64,000 bases of DNA from JACCWM01 sp040393065 (GTDB lineage: Bacteria; Myxococcota_A; Bradymonadia; Bradymonadales; Bradymonadaceae): assembly GCA_040393065.1 (NCBI GenBank), contig JBEBUW010000002.1:1-64000 (forward strand). The letters run 5' to 3'. The notes under the pieces are model-generated. The model did not search any database. It saw only the letters and a program-made list of their open reading frames with translations, and was not told the DNA's origin. Positions 9,324 to 17,621 of this stretch are shown here, piece by piece (within the stretch, counting starts at the first letter, position 1; each line of letters begins with the position of its first letter). Both the position numbers and the translations under genes were made by a program.

Positions 9324-10064
9324 ATGCACATCGGAATTTTCAGCGACGTTCACGCCAATCTCGAAGCACTCACCCCCGTCATCGAAGCCTACACCCAACA
9401 CGACCCTGCCCTGGAAATGCTCGTTTGCCTGGGCGACGTCGTTGGCTACGGAGCCGACCCCAACGCCTGCTGCGACCTGGTCCGTGAACACGCCCATACA
9501 ACCATCCTCGGCAACCACGACGCCGCCGTATGCGGCCGCATGAACTACGCCTTCTACTACGACGCCGCACGCAAAGCACTCGACTGGCACGCACGCAACC
9601 TGCGCGAAGAACACCACCAGTGGCTGCGCACCCTCCCCTACACCTCCACCTGGGAACACGTCATGTTCTCCCACGGCTCCCCCATCAACCCCGAAGAATT
9701 CGAATACGTCTTCAATCTCCACCAGGCCAACCAGCTCATCAACCACTGGGATAAACTCAGCCAGATCACCTTCATCGGCCACTCCCATCTCACCAAAGCC
9801 TTCAGCCTGCACCCCGAACTTGGCGCCGAAGAAATCTTCGGCCCCGTCCTCACCTTCGAAGACGACAAAAAATACATCGTCACCGTCGGAAGCGTCGGAC
9901 AACCGCGCGACAACAACCACCGCGCCTGCTACGGCATCTTTCAGCCCGAAGAAAAAATCTTCACCTACCACCGGCTCTCCTACGATATCCGCGGCGCCGC
10001 CCGCAAAATCTTCGAATCCGAGCTCTCCAGCGATTTCGCCAAACGCCTGTTCTTCGGGATCTAA
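9324..10064 (+). CDS. Calcineurin-like metallophosphoesterase
   Basis: A 246-residue enzyme with the full metal-binding set: DVH (Asp8, His10), GDVVGYG (Asp38), GNHD (Asn64, His65), SHG and GHSH. This is the compact YfcE-like type, in which two metal ions hydrolyse phosphodiesters or phosphomonoesters. The GDVVGYGADPN sequence is typical of a widespread subgroup whose substrate is not established. No signal peptide is seen, so it should act in the cytoplasm. It lies 67 bases after the large CpXC-like gene and 111 bases before the PH-domain gene, all on the plus strand. A functional link is possible but not shown. Confidence 0.9.
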   Translation: MHIGIFSDVHANLEALTPVIEAYTQHDPALEMLVCLGDVVGYGADPNACCDLVREHAHTTILGNHDAAVCGRMNYAFYYDAARKALDWHARNLREEHHQWLRTLPYTSTWEHVMFSHGSPINPEEFEYVFNLHQANQLINHWDKLSQITFIGHSHLTKAFSLHPELGAEEIFGPVLTFEDDKKYIVTVGSVGQPRDNNHRACYGIFQPEEKIFTYHRLSYDIRGAARKIFESELSSDFAKRLFFGI

Positions 10065-10175
10065 CGCGATCCCCGCCGGCACCTATCGCCGCTCAATCCA
10101 CACCTCACATACCTGCGATGACTCCGGCCCCGCCCCGGACAGCGCTGAAATCATGCACGATGGAGTAGAACCACC

Positions 10176-12689
10176 ATGCAACCCGATCTCACCATCAAAC
10201 CTGTCTTCGCTGCATTCGTTATCAGACCTGTCCTCCAAATCACCTGTCTGTCCATCCTCCTCGCCAGCGTCTCCTTTTCTTTCGCCTTCGAGCCAGAACA
10301 AAAAACCTTCGGCATGGCCGCCCTCTTCGCCCTGGGCACCCTCGTCGTAGCCATCGGATACGCGTTCTCCCAGCTAGCTCGCTTCAAAAAAACATCTTAC
10401 AACTTCTATCCCGACCGCATCGTCCTGCACACCGGCGGACTGCTGGATTACAAAACCGTCGACCTCCAACTCAAAAACGTCACCCAGGTCAGCGCCAGCA
10501 TCCCCTACCTCGAACACCGATTCTTCCAGACCGGGCACGTTTTCATCCAGGCCGCCGGCTCCGCCGACACCAAAATCGCCATGCAATCCATTGCCGATCC
10601 GCTCACCTTCTACAATGAAGTCGCTGCGCGGATGCAACAAAACGGCTTCGCAATCACCCGCCAGCACAAAATCCAACACGAACAACCCGGCACCCTCGGC
10701 ACCATCATCCAGTTCGGCGAAGTCGGCATCTCCGTTATATTCGCCACCGCCTACCTGGCCTTTTCCTTCATCACCAACCTGCTCACCTCCGACAATGCCG
10801 ACAGCGTCGCCACGATCGCAGGCTCCATCAACTTCTTTTCCGTCATATCGATTGCCCTCACCACCATCGGCATCGTGGTTACACTCGCCGCCCTCATCCT
10901 GCGTGCCCTCGATCTAACCCGCCGAAACTACATCCTCTATAACGACGTCATCGACTACCAGGACGGATTTCTCAATCAGAACTTCAAGTTCATCCCCATC
11001 GAAAACCTCGCCGACGTTACTCTCAACCAGTCATTTCTACGCCGGATCTTCGGCATCTCTGACCTGAAAGTAAGCTGCCAGGGCGCCGACGCCGACATCA
11101 CCTTCCAGGTCATGCCCCGTGCCGAAACCTTCAAACAAAACCTCGAACAGCTCATCAACCAGTACAAACAACACAAACTCGCCCGCCAGGCCGAGCGCAA
11201 TTTCGAACACCCGGACGCAGCCCACTACGACGTCCACGACACCTGGGGCCAACCCCAACCCTATGCCACGCCCCACACTCCAAACCACGCACCAACACAC
11301 CCGCACTTTACAGCCGCTCCTCAGCCTCACCGCGCCCTCAACCGCCCACCACTCGAGCTGCGCATCAACCTGAAACGCGCTATCGGCGGCTCCGCCCTGC
11401 TCAACGGCCTGTTCGCCCTGGCCGCCGTCATCGCAATCTTCATTCTTACACGCTTCATCCCCTCCACCGAACTCTTCGATGGAGCCTCCACCTTACTCGT
11501 TGCTGGCGTCATCGGCCTGATCTTCTGCGCGGTAACCGGCCGTGAAGCCTTCCGCCACTTCGTCGCCTTCCAGTCCACACGCTTCCGCGTCACCGATACC
11601 CAGATCGGCCTGCACCACACGATGTTCAACAAACATCACGTCGAATTCTCCATCGACAAAATCACCTCCGTCTCCATCCAACACGACATTTTCGACCGCC
11701 TCTTTGGAACCGCCAGCATCACGTTTCACTCCATCGGCTCCAACAAACCCATCGTTTTCACACACATCCCCAACGGCTACGAAACCTCCCAGGATATCCT
11801 GGAACGCCTCGGTCTGAGCAAAGGCACCATCACCCGAACCCTGACCCCGGCCTTCTCCGCGGCATCAGCCGTCCGCGCCCACCTCGGCACCTGTGCAGGC
11901 ATCATCATCTGGCTGCTCGCCAGCCTGGGCTTTGCCATCTACATGCCCATCTCCGTCATCCAGTTCGCAATCGTGCTCCCCCTGCTGCTTGGCCTGTACC
12001 TCTACGAAGAAGCCGTCTACAAAAAAACACGCCTCGAAATCTTCCAGAGCCACCTGCACCTGCGCACCGGCCTCTTCAAAATCACCAACGCCTACACCGG
12101 CTTCAACCACATCAAACACGTCCAGACTGCCCGCTACTTCGACACCACCACCGGCGTACTCCGCCTGACCGTCGCCGGCGGCACCCTCCACCAGCTCCCG
12201 TACCTGACCGACGTCGACGCATACCACGAACAATTCGACACCCTGCTCTACGCCTTTCCCGCCAAACCCGTTCACCAACCTGCACACTTCACCCCCACGC
12301 CGATTGCCTCTGCACAACGCGCCACACCCAACGCGATGGCCCAGACCCTGCTTGTCTCGGTCGTCCTCTTTCCACTCATCGCCCTGCTGCCCATCACACT
12401 GCCCATCACCTCCATCCGCACCCGACGCTTCCGGTACACCGCCGAATCACAGCGCATCTCCGCCGTCTGGGGCCGCCTCTACCCCACGCGCCAGACCATT
12501 CTCTACAACCGCATCGATCACCTCACCACGAACCGCAACTTCCTCAACAGCATCTTCAAAAACGGTTCCATCGGCATCGCCACCACCGGAAGCACCGGCA
12601 CCGATCTCACACTCCACGACCTCGACAACCACACCGAAATCTACGAAGCCATCAAACAAAACCTGCCCAGAGACATCGCAAACTTCTAA
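10176..12689 (+). CDS. Membrane protein with three bacterial PH (bPH2/YdbT-type) domains
   Basis: An 837-residue integral membrane protein resembling the YdbT family. Paired hydrophobic helices precede each of three bPH2 modules: helices at about 10-65 with a module about 70-155, helices about 175-245 with a module about 250-330, and helices about 410-455 with a module from about 465. A last block (about 560-837) repeats the helix-pair/PH pattern. A Pro/His/Asn-rich linker at about 345-385 separates the halves. In Bacillus, YdbT with YdbS affects resistance to bacteriocin-like compounds; a role here is inference. GGAG stands 10 bases before the ATG. Confidence 0.85.
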   Translation: MQPDLTIKPVFAAFVIRPVLQITCLSILLASVSFSFAFEPEQKTFGMAALFALGTLVVAIGYAFSQLARFKKTSYNFYPDRIVLHTGGLLDYKTVDLQLKNVTQVSASIPYLEHRFFQTGHVFIQAAGSADTKIAMQSIADPLTFYNEVAARMQQNGFAITRQHKIQHEQPGTLGTIIQFGEVGISVIFATAYLAFSFITNLLTSDNADSVATIAGSINFFSVISIALTTIGIVVTLAALILRALDLTRRNYILYNDVIDYQDGFLNQNFKFIPIENLADVTLNQSFLRRIFGISDLKVSCQGADADITFQVMPRAETFKQNLEQLINQYKQHKLARQAERNFEHPDAAHYDVHDTWGQPQPYATPHTPNHAPTHPHFTAAPQPHRALNRPPLELRINLKRAIGGSALLNGLFALAAVIAIFILTRFIPSTELFDGASTLLVAGVIGLIFCAVTGREAFRHFVAFQSTRFRVTDTQIGLHHTMFNKHHVEFSIDKITSVSIQHDIFDRLFGTASITFHSIGSNKPIVFTHIPNGYETSQDILERLGLSKGTITRTLTPAFSAASAVRAHLGTCAGIIIWLLASLGFAIYMPISVIQFAIVLPLLLGLYLYEEAVYKKTRLEIFQSHLHLRTGLFKITNAYTGFNHIKHVQTARYFDTTTGVLRLTVAGGTLHQLPYLTDVDAYHEQFDTLLYAFPAKPVHQPAHFTPTPIASAQRATPNAMAQTLLVSVVLFPLIALLPITLPITSIRTRRFRYTAESQRISAVWGRLYPTRQTILYNRIDHLTTNRNFLNSIFKNGSIGIATTGSTGTDLTLHDLDNHTEIYEAIKQNLPRDIANF

Positions 12690-12715
12690 TCCCTTTTCCC
12701 CATCAGGAGTTACCC

Positions 12716-13297
12716 ATGAACCTCAAATCACTCGTCGCTACCACCGCCCTCACCCTCACACTGACCGCCTGTGCCTCCACACCACCCCAACCCGAGCAAA
12801 CGCCGCCGCCCTCCGGCCCCGAAGCCCTGCCCGAACTCGAAGCCAGCTACCAGGCATATCTCCAAAAACACCAGCTCCCCATCCGCGGCGAAAGCCACAA
12901 CCTGCAGCAGCTCATCCAGGAAAAATTCTCCGCCTTCGAAAAGCTCCGCGACAAATACCGCGACGCCACACGCGACGGACGCCCCACCGTCTCCGGCTAC
13001 GCCGCCTACCGCCTCGGCCAGCTCTACCTAAACCTGGCCTGCGAAGTCGTCCGCATCGAACCCAACCCCGAAATCGATCCCGAAGACCAACAGTACTTCC
13101 GCGACGCCCTGCGCACCCAGGCCACCGGATTCGTCGCACCGGCCGAAGCCGCCTTCGATCTGGCATTCGAGAAAAACATCCAACCCTGGGACACCCGCGC
13201 CTTCGAAATCCTCTCCATCACCGCCTCCCAACCCGACCCCAACGAAGCCCTCCTCCAAAACTGCTCCATCCTCGACTCCCACTGGAAACCCATCTGA
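12716..13297 (+). CDS. Lipoprotein, hypothetical
   Basis: A 193-residue protein with a lipoprotein signal: a short basic start, a Leu/Thr hydrophobic core and the lipobox LTAC with the lipidated Cys at about residue 20. A Pro-rich stretch follows. The mature part is mostly helical and TPR-like in feel (AAYRLGQLYLNLA, AAFDLAFEKNIQPWD). I recognise no named family. It begins 26 bases after the PH-domain protein, with CAGGAG seven bases before the ATG, so the two may be co-transcribed. Repeats start directly after its stop codon. Confidence 0.75.
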   Translation: MNLKSLVATTALTLTLTACASTPPQPEQTPPPSGPEALPELEASYQAYLQKHQLPIRGESHNLQQLIQEKFSAFEKLRDKYRDATRDGRPTVSGYAAYRLGQLYLNLACEVVRIEPNPEIDPEDQQYFRDALRTQATGFVAPAEAAFDLAFEKNIQPWDTRAFEILSITASQPDPNEALLQNCSILDSHWKPI

Positions 13298-13335
13298 TCC
13301 ACCACCACCCAACCACCACCCAACCCATCTCCCCA

Positions 13336-13356
13336 CCCGCGCAGCGAGGGCTCTCC
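13336..13356 (+). repeat. Partial copy of double-hairpin repeat R2
   Basis: The first arm of the R2 element (CGCGCAGCGAGGGCTCT) is present, then the sequence diverges. The same preceding bases CATCTCCCCACC occur before the full copy 61 bases downstream, so this is a truncated tandem duplicate. Confidence 0.6.
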
Positions 13357-13399
13357 GGGCATAGGATAGGGAAGGGAAGGGAAAAGCATCTCCCCACCC

Positions 13400-13474
13400 G
13401 CGCAGCGAGGGCTCTGCCCTCCGCGGAGCGCGCCGGCTGTGCCAACCCTGGGGCTCTGCCCCTGGGACACGTGT
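13400..13474 (+). repeat. Double-hairpin repeat R2, copy 1
   Basis: A GCGCAGCG arm is followed by hairpin 1 (AGGGCTCTGCCCT) and CCGCGGAGCGC. A short spacer and hairpin 2 (GGGGCTCTGCCCC) inside CCCT...GGG complete it. A second full copy near 39.2 kb keeps the layout with different but still complementary stems. Confidence 0.75.
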
Positions 13475-13477
13475 CCA

Positions 13478-13590
13478 ACCACCCAATTCTCCGATCACCA
13501 CCACAACGCAACACCACCCAATTCTCCGATCACCACCACAACGCAACACCACCCAATCCATCGATCCACCACAACGCAATACCACCCGAC
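13478..13590 (+). repeat. 35-bp tandem repeat
   Basis: Units beginning ACCACCCAAT start at 13478, 13513 and 13548, with a shorter diverged unit at 13581. Each contains ACCACAACGCAA. The ACCACCCAA word also opens the 31-bp repeats near 15.1 kb, so the two tracts are probably related. Confidence 0.8.
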
Positions 13591-13593
13591 TCA

Positions 13594-13698
13594 CGGCGAG
13601 TCATAAATCGAGGAGCGCAACGCCGGACCCGCAGGGATAGGCCGCTTTTGGCCATCCCGAGGGTTCCGGCTAAGCGATCGTCGATTTAGGACCGCCGC
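13594..13698. repeat. Dispersed ~105-bp nested palindrome R1, copy 1
   Basis: The outer arms (CGGCGAGTCATAAATCGA and TCGATTTAGGACCGCCG) are inverted complements. An inner hairpin GGATGGCC-type (GGATAGGCC, GCTTTT, GGCCATCC) lies in the middle. A near-identical copy is found at 29502-29608. This copy ends 15 bases before the dinB start codon, so it may be part of the dinB leader. Confidence 0.85.
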
Positions 13699-13713
13699 TC
13701 TCCCCTATTTAGA

Positions 13714-14787
13714 ATGCGCAAAATCATCCACATAGACATGGACTGCTTCTTCGCAGCCATTGAAATGCGCGACAACCCCGCCCTGCGCGACGTCCCCATG
13801 GCCGTCGGCGGCCGCCCCGACGCCCGCGGCGTCATCGCCACCGCCAACTACCCGGCCCGCAAATTCGGCGTCCGCTCCGCCATGGCCTCCGCCTACGCGC
13901 TCCGCCTCTGCCCGCACCTGATCATCGTCCGCACCGACATCCGCAAATACGCCGAAGTCAGCCAGACCATCCACGAAATCTTCGCCGAATTCTCAAACCT
14001 CATCGAACCACTCTCCCTCGACGAAGCCTTCCTCGACGTCACCGACAACCAGGACTTCCACGGCAGCGCCACGCTCATCGCCAACGAAATCCGCCGCCGT
14101 ATCTTTCAGGAAACCGGCCTCACCGCCTCCGCCGGAGTCGCCCCCAACAAATTCCTGGCCAAGGTCGCAAGCGACATCAACAAACCTGACGGCATCAAAG
14201 TCATCCCGCCCCACGAAATCGACGCCTTCATGCACACCCTGCCCGTCGCCCGCATCCCCGGCGTCGGCCCCGTCACCCAGGAACGCATGAAAACCCTCGG
14301 CATCCACACCTGCCTCGACCTCCAAAAACGCTCCCTCGAAGAACTCACGCGCCACTTCGGCAACTCCGCCCCCCGCCTCTTCGACCTATGCCGCGGCATC
14401 GACCACCGCCCCGTCCGCCCCGAACGCGAACCCAAAAGCATCAGCACCGAAACCACCTACCCCGAAGACCTCCCCACCCTCGGCGACTGCATCCAGGCCC
14501 TTCCCCCACTCCTCACCTCCCTCAAGCGACGCCTGGCACGCAAACAACAAAAATACGAAACCCCGATCCGCGGCATCTTCGTCAAAATCAAATTCAACGA
14601 CTTCCAACAAACCACCCTGGAACGCACCGGCCTCACCGACCTGTCCCTCCACAATTTCGCAAGCCTCCTCGAAGCCGCCTTTGAACGCGGCCAACGCCCC
14701 GTCCGCCTCCTCGGCCTCGGCGTCCGCCTCGACCCCGAACCCGACGACGCCCCCCAACAACTCGAACTCCCCCTCGACTTCCCCTGA
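13714..14787 (+). CDS. dinB: DNA polymerase IV (Y-family translesion polymerase)
   Basis: A 357-residue error-prone polymerase that bypasses lesions and can extend mismatched ends. Metal-binding residues are Asp8 in IHIDMDCFF and Asp103-Glu104 in SLDEAFLDV. The steric-gate region CFFAAIE and the helix-hairpin-helix stretch IPGVGPVTQ (about 185-195) are present. The little-finger domain follows, and the C-terminus ends in QQLELPLDFP, a plausible beta-clamp-binding peptide. No Shine-Dalgarno is evident: the R1 palindrome ends 15 bases before the ATG. I see no clear LexA box. The 392-bp repeats begin 28 bases after the stop. Confidence 0.95.
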   Translation: MRKIIHIDMDCFFAAIEMRDNPALRDVPMAVGGRPDARGVIATANYPARKFGVRSAMASAYALRLCPHLIIVRTDIRKYAEVSQTIHEIFAEFSNLIEPLSLDEAFLDVTDNQDFHGSATLIANEIRRRIFQETGLTASAGVAPNKFLAKVASDINKPDGIKVIPPHEIDAFMHTLPVARIPGVGPVTQERMKTLGIHTCLDLQKRSLEELTRHFGNSAPRLFDLCRGIDHRPVRPEREPKSISTETTYPEDLPTLGDCIQALPPLLTSLKRRLARKQQKYETPIRGIFVKIKFNDFQQTTLERTGLTDLSLHNFASLLEAAFERGQRPVRLLGLGVRLDPEPDDAPQQLELPLDFP

Positions 14788-14815
14788 CACCCGTCGGCTG
14801 ACGCCCAGGACCAAT

Positions 14816-15200
14816 CCCCCCATACATATCGGGCGGCACGAAACATCCTCACCCCGCATTTCATGCGGGGCTACAACAAATGCTGCGCTCCGCACGGGTT
14901 TCACCCGGCTCCGCGAGTGCGCGAATTGCGGATTGAGCACGCATAGTAGGCGGCAAAAACATGAAATCGAGCACAAACCGACAAACGCACGCACCGTGGA
15001 GCCGGACGAAGTCCGAGCGGAGCGCAGCGTTCACCTAGCCCACGGTGAAACCGTGGGTGTGACGTGGCGCACCACCCAATGCCTATATGGATTCATGGCG
15101 CACCACCCAATGCCTCTATGGATTCGTTGCGCACCACCCAATGCCTCTATGGATTCGTTGCGCACCACCCAACTCCACGACGACTGACCGGACAGCACAA
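14816..15200 (+). repeat. 392-bp period tandem duplication, unit 1
   Basis: This unit is repeated almost identically at 15208-15592 (offset 392). Its first ~250 bases hold several short hairpins: CCCCGCATTTCATGCGGGG, CGGGTTTCACCCG, CGGACGAAGTCCG and CCCACGGTGAAACCGTGGG. Four 31-bp repeats follow. No coding gene is evident; frames across it are low-complexity. Confidence 0.9.
15067..15190 (+). repeat. 31-bp tandem repeat, first block
   Basis: Units beginning GCGCACCACCCAA start at 15067, 15098, 15129 and 15160, each followed by a TGCCTCTATGGATTC-like segment; the last ends in AACTCCACG. Small base changes distinguish the units. Confidence 0.9.
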
Positions 15201-15207
15201 CACATCA

Positions 15208-15592
15208 CCCCCCATACATATCGGGCGGCACGAAACGTCCTCACCCCGCATTTCATGCGGGGCTACAACAAATGCTGCGCTCCGCACGGGTTTCACCCGG
15301 CTCCGCGAGTGCGCGAATTGCGGATTGAGCACGCATAGTAGGCGGCAAAAACATGAAATCGAGCACAAACCGACAAACGCACGCACCGTGGAGCCGGACG
15401 AAGTCCGAGCGGAGCGCAGCGTTCACCTAGCCCACGGTGAAACCGTGGGTGTGACGTTGCGCACCACCCAATACCTATATGGATTCGTGGCGCACCACCC
15501 AATGCCTCTATGGATTCATGGCGCACCACCCAATACCTATATGGATTCGTCGCACACCACCCAACTCCACGACGACTGACCGGGCAGCACAA
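15208..15592 (+). repeat. 392-bp period tandem duplication, unit 2
   Basis: Second copy of the hairpin-rich unit. Differences from unit 1 are few in the first 250 bases and concentrate in the 31-bp repeats. Confidence 0.9.
15459..15582 (+). repeat. 31-bp tandem repeat, second block
   Basis: Units start at 15459, 15490, 15521 and 15552, exactly 392 bases after the first block. Some read ATACCTATATGG where the first block has ATGCCTCTATGG. Confidence 0.9.
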
Positions 15593-15676
15593 ATCACCCC
15601 ACCCATCCCCTCCCGTGCCTAACTTCCCTCCTGTACGCAGCCCTTCTGCCTTACCCCTGCCACACAGGAGTCCCCC

Positions 15677-16072
15677 ATGAACAACCTCCTCAAACTCACC
15701 CTCGGCCTCAGCACCGCCCTCGCCTACTCCGCCTACCGCCGCAAGCAATACCGCAACACCTTCCACAACCAGCCCCCCCTTATCACCATGAACGCACACC
15801 GCGCCGCCCGCCAGATCGTCCAGGCCACCGCCCGACGAAAAGCCAACAAAACCCTCACCCTCCCCGCCCAAATCCTCGCCAGATTCCACGGCCTCTTCCC
15901 CGCCGCCACCACCCGCATCCTCACCCTCGTCAACCGCCTGCTCCCCGCCCCCACACTCCAAAAAAACTACGCACTCCCCGGCGGCCACGTCGAATCCATG
16001 ATGTCCCCCAGAAATCGCCAACAACTCGCACAGGCCACCCGCCTCGGCCGCCACACCGACGCCCGCCCCTGA
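15677..16072 (+). pseudogene. Internally deleted short-chain dehydrogenase (SDR) remnant
   Basis: The 131-residue product looks like the two ends of a membrane-anchored SDR joined together. The start (MNNLLKLTLGLSTALAYSAY, then YRNTF...PPLIT) fits the anchor and first beta strand that normally leads into the TGxxxGxG motif. The sequence then jumps to NAHRAARQIVQATARRKANK...LARFHGLFPAATTRIL, which fits the C-terminal part of such enzymes. The Rossmann motif and the YxxxK active site are absent. A good ribosome site (CAGGAG) precedes the ATG, so it may still be translated. Recognition of the family is from pattern only. Confidence 0.5.
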
Positions 16073-16106
16073 GCTCACGTCCCCTTGCCTCTCCACCACT
16101 CGCCAG

Positions 16107-16352
16107 TGAAACTTTGTTCCAATGACATCGACCCAATTCACTCATTGGTGAAAAATTGTTCCAGCTCCATCCCCTCAATTCACTTATTATTGAAACTTTG
16201 TTCCAACCCTATCGTCTAAATTCACTCATTGGTGAAAAATTGTTCCAGCTCCATCCCCTCAATTCACTTATTATTGAAACTTTGTTCCAACCCCATCGTC
16301 TCAATTCACTCATTGGTGAAAAATTGTTCCAGCTCCATCCCCTCAATTCGCT
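16107..16352 (+). repeat. 42-bp tandem array A1
   Basis: TGAA-initiated units start at 16107, 16149, 16191, 16233, 16275 and 16317, an exact 42-bp period. Two unit types alternate (TGAAACTTTGTTCC and TGAAAAATTGTTCC). The palindromic core is TTCACTCATTGGTGAA or TTCACTTATTATTGAA. It fills the space between the 3' ends of the SDR remnant and the AAA+ regulator. Confidence 0.92.
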
Positions 16353-16372
16353 CACTGCGCCAGCCAGTCACC

Positions 16373-17332
16373 TCAGAGCCATTCTCCGAGACGCCGCGCC
16401 AGTGTCCGACGCGTAATCCCGAGCCTGCGCGCAGCCTCGACGCGATCTTCTCCGCAGCTCCGCACAACGCGCGCAATGTATTCGTCCTCGACTTCCCGAA
16501 TCGTAAGCTGCCGCACAACGGCCCGGTCCAAAAAATCATGTTCCGGCGGCGCCACAAACGCGCTGATCGTCAAATCCTCCAATCGAATCGTCTTCGACGA
16601 CACCGGCGCCAGCGCGATGGCCTGCTCCAGCACACCCGAAAGCTCACGCACATTACCCGGCCAAGGATTGGCCACCAACCATCCAATGGCCTCGGCCTCA
16701 ATCGCCATCACCGGACGGCCCAAACGCTTGCAAATTTGTTGCACGAACAGCGCGCTCAGCTCCGGGATATCCTCCCTCCTTTCACGCAACGCCGGCATTG
16801 CCAACCGAATCGCTGTGAGCTGCACGTACAAATCCGCCCCAAGCCAGCGCTCACGCAAAGCCTCCTCCGGCGACTGAACCGTGGACGTGATCAGCCGCAC
16901 ATCCACAGGCATTTCCCTCGCCAGGCTCGGCGCCCGCACACCCGTGCGCACCGTGGAACGCTCCAGCACCTGCAACAACTCTGGCTGCACCTCAACCGGA
17001 AGCCGCGTGATCTCTTCCACATACAACGTCCCCGTATCGCTCTGCTCCACCAGACCACCCGGGCCGTTTTCACTCCCAAACAACGCTTGCCTCACAAGGC
17101 TTGCATGCTGCGAAATCGGCCGATACCGCACAAAGGCCCGCCGCCCCCGACCACTCCTCACATGCAGATACTCCGCCAACGTGGATTTACCACTCCCCGC
17201 CTCCCCGACAATCATCACCGGAGATTGCAACCGCGCCGCCTGTTGCGCTTGCTCCAGCAACACCCTCATTGCCCGGCTCTGCGCCACCCACTGCACTCCC
17301 CGCTCCACCTCACCCGCAACCGTCCCATGCAT
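16373..17332 (-). CDS. AAA+ sigma54-activator-like regulator without GAFTGA, Fis-type HTH
   Basis: A 319-residue protein with the central AAA+ and C-terminal Fis-type domains of bacterial enhancer-binding proteins, and no receiver or GAF domain. Walker A is GEAGSGKST (43-51), Walker B-like is GTLYVEEI (101-108), and the arginine-finger region ERREDIPEL and sensor II NPWPGNVREL are present. The loop that should read GAFTGA instead reads ALFGSENGPGG, so normal sigma54 contact is unlikely. The last 25 residues form the helix-turn-helix (AARRLGITRRTLARRLG). GAGGAG precedes the ATG at 17332; the open frame runs further upstream without coding character. Confidence 0.85.
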   Translation of the reverse strand: MHGTVAGEVERGVQWVAQSRAMRVLLEQAQQAARLQSPVMIVGEAGSGKSTLAEYLHVRSGRGRRAFVRYRPISQHASLVRQALFGSENGPGGLVEQSDTGTLYVEEITRLPVEVQPELLQVLERSTVRTGVRAPSLAREMPVDVRLITSTVQSPEEALRERWLGADLYVQLTAIRLAMPALRERREDIPELSALFVQQICKRLGRPVMAIEAEAIGWLVANPWPGNVRELSGVLEQAIALAPVSSKTIRLEDLTISAFVAPPEHDFLDRAVVRQLTIREVEDEYIARVVRSCGEDRVEAARRLGITRRTLARRLGEWL

Positions 17333-17435
17333 GAGCTCTCTCCTCGAAATAATAACGCACTTCAGTCCATGAATTGACAGGCCCCCAGCCTCGCAAATTT
17401 CACCAAAACCCACAAACCCAACCCACGCCAAAATA

Positions 17436-17464
17436 CACAGCGGGGCCCCGGCCCCTGCGTAGCA
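17436..17464 (+). repeat. Diverged partial copy of double-hairpin repeat R2
   Basis: CAGCG, then the hairpin GGGGCCCCGGCCCC, then TGCGTAGC matches the first half of R2 (AGCG-hairpin-TGCGGAGC). The second hairpin is not recognisable. It lies in the 289-base gap between the divergent regulator and hypothetical genes. Confidence 0.5.
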
Positions 17465-17621
17465 ACGCTCTTTCACAAGACCGGGCGGCTCCGCGCCTTC
17501 GCGACTTCGCGTGCGCCTTTTACCTTTGCCCCACCCAACCCACTTTCCCGGCTTGATTCCCCACCACCAAACAAGGTATTGCAACCAACTTCAGTGCAAA
17601 CCACGTCAACAAGGAACGGTC

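Noticed and set aside
16107..16352. Array A1 (and A2-A4) as CRISPR
   Set aside because: The whole 42-bp unit repeats, including the would-be spacers. Each core is a palindrome, and no cas gene lies in the window.
16156..16416. Open frame across array A1 giving a 14-residue peptide repeat
   Set aside because: The 42-bp period is a multiple of three, so the frame stays open by chance. There is no ribosome site and the codons do not look like real genes here.
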